Assembly (NCBI RefSeq): GCF_003313385.1
Contig: NZ_QMHN01000002.1
Span: 568,603-632,602 of the forward strand
Reading direction: 5' to 3'
Source of the DNA: Pedobacter chitinilyticus
GTDB taxonomy: Bacteria; Bacteroidota; Bacteroidia; Sphingobacteriales; Sphingobacteriaceae
Length of the DNA stretch: 64,000 bases
Below the pieces are notes generated by a model that was not told the origin of the DNA, did not search any database, and saw only the letters and a list, made by a program, of their open reading frames with translations. Numbering within the stretch: the first letter of the stretch is position 1; each line of letters begins with the position of its first letter. Positions 59,637 through 64,000 of this stretch are shown here, one piece after another. The position numbers and the translations under genes are program-made.

Positions 59637-61931
59637 TTAATATTTGTCCCAGTTAAAAGCTAAGCCCAACACATAAGAGCGACCATAACTGTAAGGTACC
59701 ACCCCACCACCTGAACTGTGAGCTCCGCCACTCGCTGTGGCAGTATTGGTGAGCGTAGTAATGTCAAACAGGTTTTTAACCCCGGCATTCAGCATCAAAT
59801 ACTTGTTAATGGTTTTATTGATCATCAAATCTGTCCAAGTAAAACTGCCCACTTTCGCCAACCTCACTTCATTAGGGTTAGCACTGTTGATTTGATAGCT
59901 TGGACGACTACCAGTATGTTTAAAGGCTAAACTAACGGAGCCCTTAATTTTAGGTAGCGTGTAGATGACGTTACTGAAAAACTCAGGTGTCCATGAAAAT
60001 TGAGGAACTTCATCTCCAAAGCTTCCTTGGGTCAGCTCATTATACCTTCCGATATAAGAGAAACCTAAGTTCAATTGCAGATCTCTATAATTGAAGGTAT
60101 TGTCTAGAGAAAAACCTGTGGTTTTATATTTACTGATGTTAATTAGGGTAGTTACGGTAGGGTCATTTTCGTATTGCCCATACTCTATTCTGTCATAAAA
60201 GTGGTTGTAAAAACCTGCTAAGGTTGTAGTGAATTGCAAATTGCTTTTGCGAATTGCACTCCAAGTCAAGGAAGCATCAAAGCTGTTAGATTTCTCAGCC
60301 TTTAAGTTTTCATTCCCCATAATGGAGTGACTGGCATCAAAGAAGTCGAAATAAAGCTCTCTTAAAGCAGGCGCCCTGAAGCCACGACCATATCCAACCC
60401 GTAAATCAAGTTGTTGGGTTAAGTTTAACATAGCATTTAAAGAGGGTACTGCTGCTGGTGCATCATACACAGAGTTTTTAATTAACCTTACCGCAGGGCG
60501 AAGTTTCAACACCGTTAAAGGTTTAATTTCTGCCGAAGCAAAAAAGGCGTAGTCATTAATTACAGGATCACCTTTAATACGTTGGCCAGAAGCACCTTCT
60601 CTATTGATCTCAACTCCTGGTTGCACGGCAATTAGATCTGAAATTCTGTACTGCAAAGTGGCTCTAAACAAGGTAGCATTAAATTTTGCTACGTCTTGTT
60701 CGCCAGCACCAGTAGTCAAGCTTTCGGCACCAGTTGCAAAATTGTATTGAGTAGTTTTGGTCTTACGTTGTAAGTTAGTATAGCCTCCAACCATGGTTAG
60801 GCTCAATTTTTTATTAAAATTCCAATTGGCGTGTAACTGGTTGTTAAGTCTATCTGTAGTATAAGTTTGGGTCACTACAGTGTAGTTAGGATTAATCCCT
60901 CCTCTCGAAGTAATGTCTTCATTTACAAAATCGGCACGGTACCAGATATTAAATTTGGCATTGGTATAACCTACACGTGCATTTGCTAAATACTGATCTT
61001 TAGGTTTCCAAAATTGTATAGCATTCACCTCATCTCGGGTAGCTGTTTTGGAGGGTACGTTCCATCCGCCAAAGGTGTTATTAGAAAAACCTGCCATTGC
61101 ACTCCAGCCATTGTTTTGCCAGTTTACGCTTACATTTTTATTGTGGTTACCTTTTCCGTTGAATGCCTCATATTCATTACCAGCAGTTTCTTCTTGTATA
61201 CGAGCAGAAACGCCAAACCTAGCACCGCTTTTCCCTTTAGTAATGATATTGATCACTCCTGCCAATGCGTCGGTACCATATACCACAGACATCGGACCTT
61301 CTACTATTTCAATCCGTTCAACCGTATTGATATCAATTTGGTTAAGCGCCTCCTTTAAATCTGAACGATCAACCAAAGGCACCCCATCCAATAATATTTT
61401 CACATTACGGCCCGACATGCCCATCATTTCCACATTGGAAACGCCCAAAGTAAGGTCATTACTGAAACGGAAACCAAATTCTGTATTTAAAATTTGTTGG
61501 ATATTGGTTGCTGCACGAAGTTTGATTTTCTCCGCATTGATCGTCCTTACTTTGTAGACTGCATTTTTCATAGACTGCGGTTCATACTGACCAGTAACCA
61601 CAACCTCATTAAGCTCGTAAGATTTTTCTTTGATGGTGATGGTCGCTAAAACTTTATCAACAGCCGCTTCAACCGCAACCTCTTGCTCTTGGTGAGAAAC
61701 ACTAGATTTGATTACAAGTACCGAATTGCCCGCAGGAGCCGAAATGGCAAAGACACCTTCTCTATCTGTATAAGCTACGTTTTTTGTGTTTTTGATCGAC
61801 AAAGACAATCCCCAAGCAGGGAGCCCATCAGCTGTTAAAATTTTGCCATGCAATTTTACTGTTTGCTCTTGCGCTAAAGCGAAGTTCAAACCTAAAATGA
61901 AAGTAAGGGCTAGGAGTAAAGTATTTTTCAC
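59637..61931 (-). CDS. TonB-dependent outer-membrane receptor
   Basis: A 764-residue receptor with a signal peptide (MKNTLLLALTFILGLNFALA, then QEQTVKLHG). Residues 25-100 form a carboxypeptidase-regulatory-like domain (LHGKILTADGLPAWGLSLSI). The plug starts at LNEVVVTGQYEPQSMKNAVY and contains NVEMMGMSGRNVKILLDGVP and VERIEIVEGPMSVVYGTDAL. A 22-strand barrel follows and ends with the strand GRSYVLGLAFNWDKY. It is the likely HmuR-like partner of the hmuY product in the same operon. Ligand unproven. Confidence 0.92.
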   Translation of the reverse strand: MKNTLLLALTFILGLNFALAQEQTVKLHGKILTADGLPAWGLSLSIKNTKNVAYTDREGVFAISAPAGNSVLVIKSSVSHQEQEVAVEAAVDKVLATITIKEKSYELNEVVVTGQYEPQSMKNAVYKVRTINAEKIKLRAATNIQQILNTEFGFRFSNDLTLGVSNVEMMGMSGRNVKILLDGVPLVDRSDLKEALNQIDINTVERIEIVEGPMSVVYGTDALAGVINIITKGKSGARFGVSARIQEETAGNEYEAFNGKGNHNKNVSVNWQNNGWSAMAGFSNNTFGGWNVPSKTATRDEVNAIQFWKPKDQYLANARVGYTNAKFNIWYRADFVNEDITSRGGINPNYTVVTQTYTTDRLNNQLHANWNFNKKLSLTMVGGYTNLQRKTKTTQYNFATGAESLTTGAGEQDVAKFNATLFRATLQYRISDLIAVQPGVEINREGASGQRIKGDPVINDYAFFASAEIKPLTVLKLRPAVRLIKNSVYDAPAAVPSLNAMLNLTQQLDLRVGYGRGFRAPALRELYFDFFDASHSIMGNENLKAEKSNSFDASLTWSAIRKSNLQFTTTLAGFYNHFYDRIEYGQYENDPTVTTLINISKYKTTGFSLDNTFNYRDLQLNLGFSYIGRYNELTQGSFGDEVPQFSWTPEFFSNVIYTLPKIKGSVSLAFKHTGSRPSYQINSANPNEVRLAKVGSFTWTDLMINKTINKYLMLNAGVKNLFDITTLTNTATASGGAHSSGGGVVPYSYGRSYVLGLAFNWDKY

Positions 61932-62056
61932 CGACTATTTAGAATAATTATAAATAATTGCGCAATATTAATTATTTATTTAGACTAATTACAAATAAAT
62001 ATAAAAGTTTTTTGAACCCCTTATTTTAATTCACTGAAAAACATCTATTTTAGGGA

Positions 62057-62206
62057 GATGATTTAATCAGTACGCATGTTGATAAGTTAGATCAACTACT
62101 TGTAATAAATGATGTACTTTTGGCATATTGGAAAAATCTAACAGAATTGTATGACCATTATGTTGGCAACATTGTTAAGAGGATAAACCTTGCTCAAGAG
62201 CAATAA
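62057..62206 (+). other. Protein-like 49-codon frame without a start codon
   Basis: The plus-strand frame after a TAG at 62051 reads DDLISTHVDKLDQLLVIND, then VLLAYWKNLTELYDHYVGNI and VKRINLAQEQ, then TAA at 62204. It looks like an amphipathic helical protein, yet there is no ATG, GTG or TTG before the middle of the frame. It may be a gene remnant, a gene using a rare start, or chance. It lies in the gap before the lipoprotein gene. Confidence 0.25.
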
Positions 62207-62247
62207 AACAACATAATAGCTTTACCAAATTGAAAAAATTATTAAGG

Positions 62248-63297
62248 ATGAGAATCACGAAGATCGCAAGTATGATCTTGGTAGCAGGAGCTACCATCTG
62301 TACATTTGCCTACTGTACTTCTGACGCGAAGGATAAAAACGGGAAACAAACTGCTAAAACCGACTCTACTGGTGTAGCCACCGAAGAAGAGGAAGCAAAT
62401 TTGCGTACGCCTGTAGATACCGCTAAATATAACGAATTGGTAAAAACAAATGCCAATGGTGATACTACTGGTAAATGGCCTGTAAAAAATCAACCTATTC
62501 CTTTGGATGGCGCTATTTTACCTTTCAAACGCATTGTTGCTTATTATGGCAACCTTTACTCTAAAAAAATGGGTGCTTTAGGTGAATACGAACCAAAAAC
62601 CATGTTGAGTATGTTGGATAAAGAGGTGGCTAAATGGGAAAAAGCTGACCCTAGCACTCCTGTACAACCTGCCTTACATTACATTGCCGTAGTAGCGGCT
62701 GGTGATCCAGGTAAAGATGGTAAATACAGAAACCGCATGCCATTTAAACACATCGATTCGGTATTGGCTATTGCTAAGATGCGTAAAAACATGATTGTGT
62801 TTTTAGATATCCAAGTAGCGCTAAGCACTATTCAAACTGAACTGCCGCTATTGGAAAAATACTTGTTAATGCCTAATGTACACTTGGGAATCGACCCAGA
62901 GTTTTCTATGAAAGGTGGTGTTTTACCAGGCAGAAAAATTGGCACTTATGATGCTAGTGACATCAATTATGTTTCTGGTTACCTAGCTGATTTGGTAAAG
63001 AAAAACAATTTACCGCCGAAGGTTTTTGTAGTACACCGTTTTACAAAAAAAATGGTGACCAACTCACAAAACATCAAATTACGCCCAGAAGTTCAAGTGG
63101 TAATGCACATGGATGGCTGGGGCGAACCTGATTTGAAATTAGGCACTTATCGCCACTTTATTTACAGTGAGCCAGTACAGTTCACTGGTTTCAAACTATT
63201 CTATAAAAACGATTTGAAAAAAGCTCCTAACAGGTTAATGACTCCAGAAGAACTTGTTAAATTAAAACCGCGACCAATCTACATACAATATCAATAA
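62248..63297 (+). CDS. Lipoprotein of unknown function, possible TIM-barrel fold
   Basis: A 349-residue protein starting at the ATG at 62248; a TTG at 62230 would add six residues. The signal MRITKIASMILVAGATICTF ends in lipobox FAYC. A charged, Thr-rich linker covers about residues 25-70. The folded part (about 90-349) has strand-like motifs spaced as in a (beta/alpha) barrel: FKRIVAYYGN, HYIAVVAAG, NMIVFLDIQVA, NVHLGIDPEF, PKVFVVHRFT, VQVVMHMDGWG, FTGFKLFYKN and RPIYIQYQ at the C-terminus. Acidic residues at strand ends (FLDIQ, GIDPEF) could be catalytic. I cannot name the family. A long hairpin terminator follows. Confidence 0.75.
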   Translation: MRITKIASMILVAGATICTFAYCTSDAKDKNGKQTAKTDSTGVATEEEEANLRTPVDTAKYNELVKTNANGDTTGKWPVKNQPIPLDGAILPFKRIVAYYGNLYSKKMGALGEYEPKTMLSMLDKEVAKWEKADPSTPVQPALHYIAVVAAGDPGKDGKYRNRMPFKHIDSVLAIAKMRKNMIVFLDIQVALSTIQTELPLLEKYLLMPNVHLGIDPEFSMKGGVLPGRKIGTYDASDINYVSGYLADLVKKNNLPPKVFVVHRFTKKMVTNSQNIKLRPEVQVVMHMDGWGEPDLKLGTYRHFIYSEPVQFTGFKLFYKNDLKKAPNRLMTPEELVKLKPRPIYIQYQ

Positions 63298-63317
63298 GTC
63301 GGATGACTTGTTGGATC

Positions 63318-63391
63318 AGGGTGTCGAAAAGAAGTTTGTCGCTATTTGGTTAATAGTGTAATGAAACTCCTTTTTGGACACCCTTTTCTTT
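63318..63391 (+). terminator. Long imperfect hairpin terminator
   Basis: AGGGTGTC-AAAAGAAGTTT pairs with AAACTCCTTTTT-GACACCCT (about 19 pairs, one mismatch and one internal G/G), with a small inner stem CTATT/AATAG. It ends in TTTTCTTTT and sits 20 nt after the lipoprotein stop. Confidence 0.7.
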
Positions 63392-63405
63392 TACCTTATA
63401 CTATG

Positions 63406-63610
63406 TTGTCATTTCGAATGAAGTAAAACGAAATCAGAAATCTCTTTAAACCTAAATTTGCTTCATTTAATTAAAAATTTAACCACATAGGGGTGTTTTC
63501 GCCAATTATAGCTGATATTAAATACCTATCCTCCTTTACCGCCTGTGCGGAAATGACATTAGGAGTCTTACACAAAAGTAGAGATCTCTCACTACGTTCG
63601 AGATGACAAA
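63406..63610. repeat. Two TCATTTCGA-type dispersed repeat units
   Basis: GTCATTTCGAATGAAGT followed by AAATCAGAAATCTCTTT, and a second unit GGAAATGACATTAGGAG ... AGATCTCTCACTACGTTCGA then GATGACA, in inverted order. Related units lie at 35690-35740, 39690-39825 and 58390-58416. Confidence 0.5.
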
Positions 63611-63652
63611 AAATGGAATGATGCTACGATGAAAGGAACGTTCTCCCCAAGA

Positions 63653-64000
63653 CTAAAAAGTCAATAAAGCATGTTGACTTGCGGTATGCAAATCTCTCCA
63701 AACCCTATTTAATTCTGTTTCTTTTTTAGCTGCTTCTAAACCCGCATAAGGATAAAGCGTATCTACAATACTTCTGGATTGATGTGATAACTCCCTACTC
63801 AATCGGCTCACTTCTTTTAACACCGCTTCCTCTATCTTTCCGTTATTGATCAACTGATGCCAAGAAAGATCAAACGCTTCATAAAAATGATCGCGAATGG
63901 TAGATAAGGTATGTTTACCCTTGGCAAGTTCCTGCTCAAAATAAGTGACCTGTTCTGGACTATAACGTTTAAAACCTGAGCGGTTGAAGAAACTCTCCCC
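63653..64000 (-). CDS. Acyl-CoA dehydrogenase-like protein, C-terminal part (5' end outside window)
   Basis: The minus-strand frame is open from the right edge to a stop at 63653-63655: 115 residues are visible. They begin GESFFNRSGFKRYSPEQVTY and include LSTIRDHFYEAFDLSWHQL, VSRLSRELSHQSRSIVDTL and NRVWRDLHTASQHALL. The all-helical character and the (R)VWRDxxTxxQH end match the C-terminal domain of acyl-CoA dehydrogenase type 2 / flavin monooxygenase-like proteins (PF08028 type). The specific function cannot be assigned without the N-terminal part. Confidence 0.7.
   Translation of the reverse strand, partial: GESFFNRSGFKRYSPEQVTYFEQELAKGKHTLSTIRDHFYEAFDLSWHQLINNGKIEEAVLKEVSRLSRELSHQSRSIVDTLYPYAGLEAAKKETELNRVWRDLHTASQHALLTF

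Larger units (their letters stand above)
63298..63652. other. Intergenic stretch with terminator and dispersed repeats
   Basis: No gene. It holds the long hairpin at 63318-63391 and two TCATTTCGA-type repeat units (about 63406-63447 and 63549-63610). Confidence 0.6.

Noticed and set aside
1..64000. CRISPR arrays, insertion sequences, rRNA genes, integrases, replication origin
   Set aside because: No regularly spaced direct repeats with unique spacers, transposase motifs, rRNA sequence, recombinase or dnaA-box cluster were found while reading; the only regular tandem array is the 42-bp minisatellite, which has no spacers.

Overview
The window is AT-rich chromosomal DNA from a member of the Bacteroidota, most likely Pedobacter or another Sphingobacteriaceae. 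This rests on LytTR response regulators paired with LytS-type kinases, a HmuY lipoprotein next to a TonB-dependent receptor, a periplasmic propeller sensor, a GH92 mannosidase, BshC, a 668-residue IspG, a DUF4295 gene after rpmB and rpmG, A-rich rather than Shine-Dalgarno leaders, and promoters of the TTG-N19-21-TAnnTTTG type. The genus is an inference.

1-5.2 kb: the N-terminal part of a two-component propeller sensor (minus strand, TTG start, runs off the left edge), an acyl-CoA desaturase with an operator-like inverted repeat, a four-unit 42-bp minisatellite, and a divergent HxlR regulator / flavodoxin-fold oxidoreductase pair.

5.2-11.2 kb: the most unusual region. A LytTR response regulator (+), a LytS-type kinase (+) and a full-length LanB lantibiotic dehydratase (+) surround a 41-codon minus-strand gene at 5934-6059. 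It encodes a Thr/Ser-rich, cysteine-free peptide that fills the gap between regulator and kinase. I read this as a RiPP locus whose precursor can be dehydrated but cannot form thioether rings. No LanC cyclase or transporter lies nearby; a CPBP-family membrane protease and an overlapping 56-aa ORF follow on the other strand.

11.2-14.3 kb: decayed coding sequence, a visibly more GC-rich serine hydrolase and tRNA-Ala(GGC); possibly an acquired stretch.

14.3-34.5 kb: mostly core genes: GH92, lpxB, surE, an M16 peptidase, csbD, a large secreted protein, acs, rpmB-rpmG-DUF4295-ftsY, a GxxExxY protein, rimO, a zeta-toxin-like kinase with a 49-aa partner, bshC and an Ldh-family dehydrogenase.

34.5-45.8 kb: a minus-strand tetrapyrrole cluster (hemA, a hemC-hemD fusion, hemB, hemL, hemE, hemJ) with an OmpR-type two-component system and a TPR protein inside it. 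It makes protoheme precursors from glutamyl-tRNA.

45.8-64 kb: a hydrolase, a lipoprotein, YjbQ, a second LytTR/LytS pair, ispG, an RDD membrane protein, PspC and LiaF-like envelope proteins, an SDR enzyme, a MlaE/MlaF-type transporter, an RlmI-like methyltransferase, the hmuY/TonB-receptor pair, a lipoprotein of unknown function and a truncated acyl-CoA-dehydrogenase-like gene.

Intergenic DNA carries several small dispersed repeat families (a 33-bp palindrome, TCATTTCGA-type units, ATTCA-type units, GTTGTAAGTT-type units). One GTTGTAAGTT unit appears to have been domesticated inside the ispG reading frame. No insertion sequence, CRISPR array or rRNA was seen.
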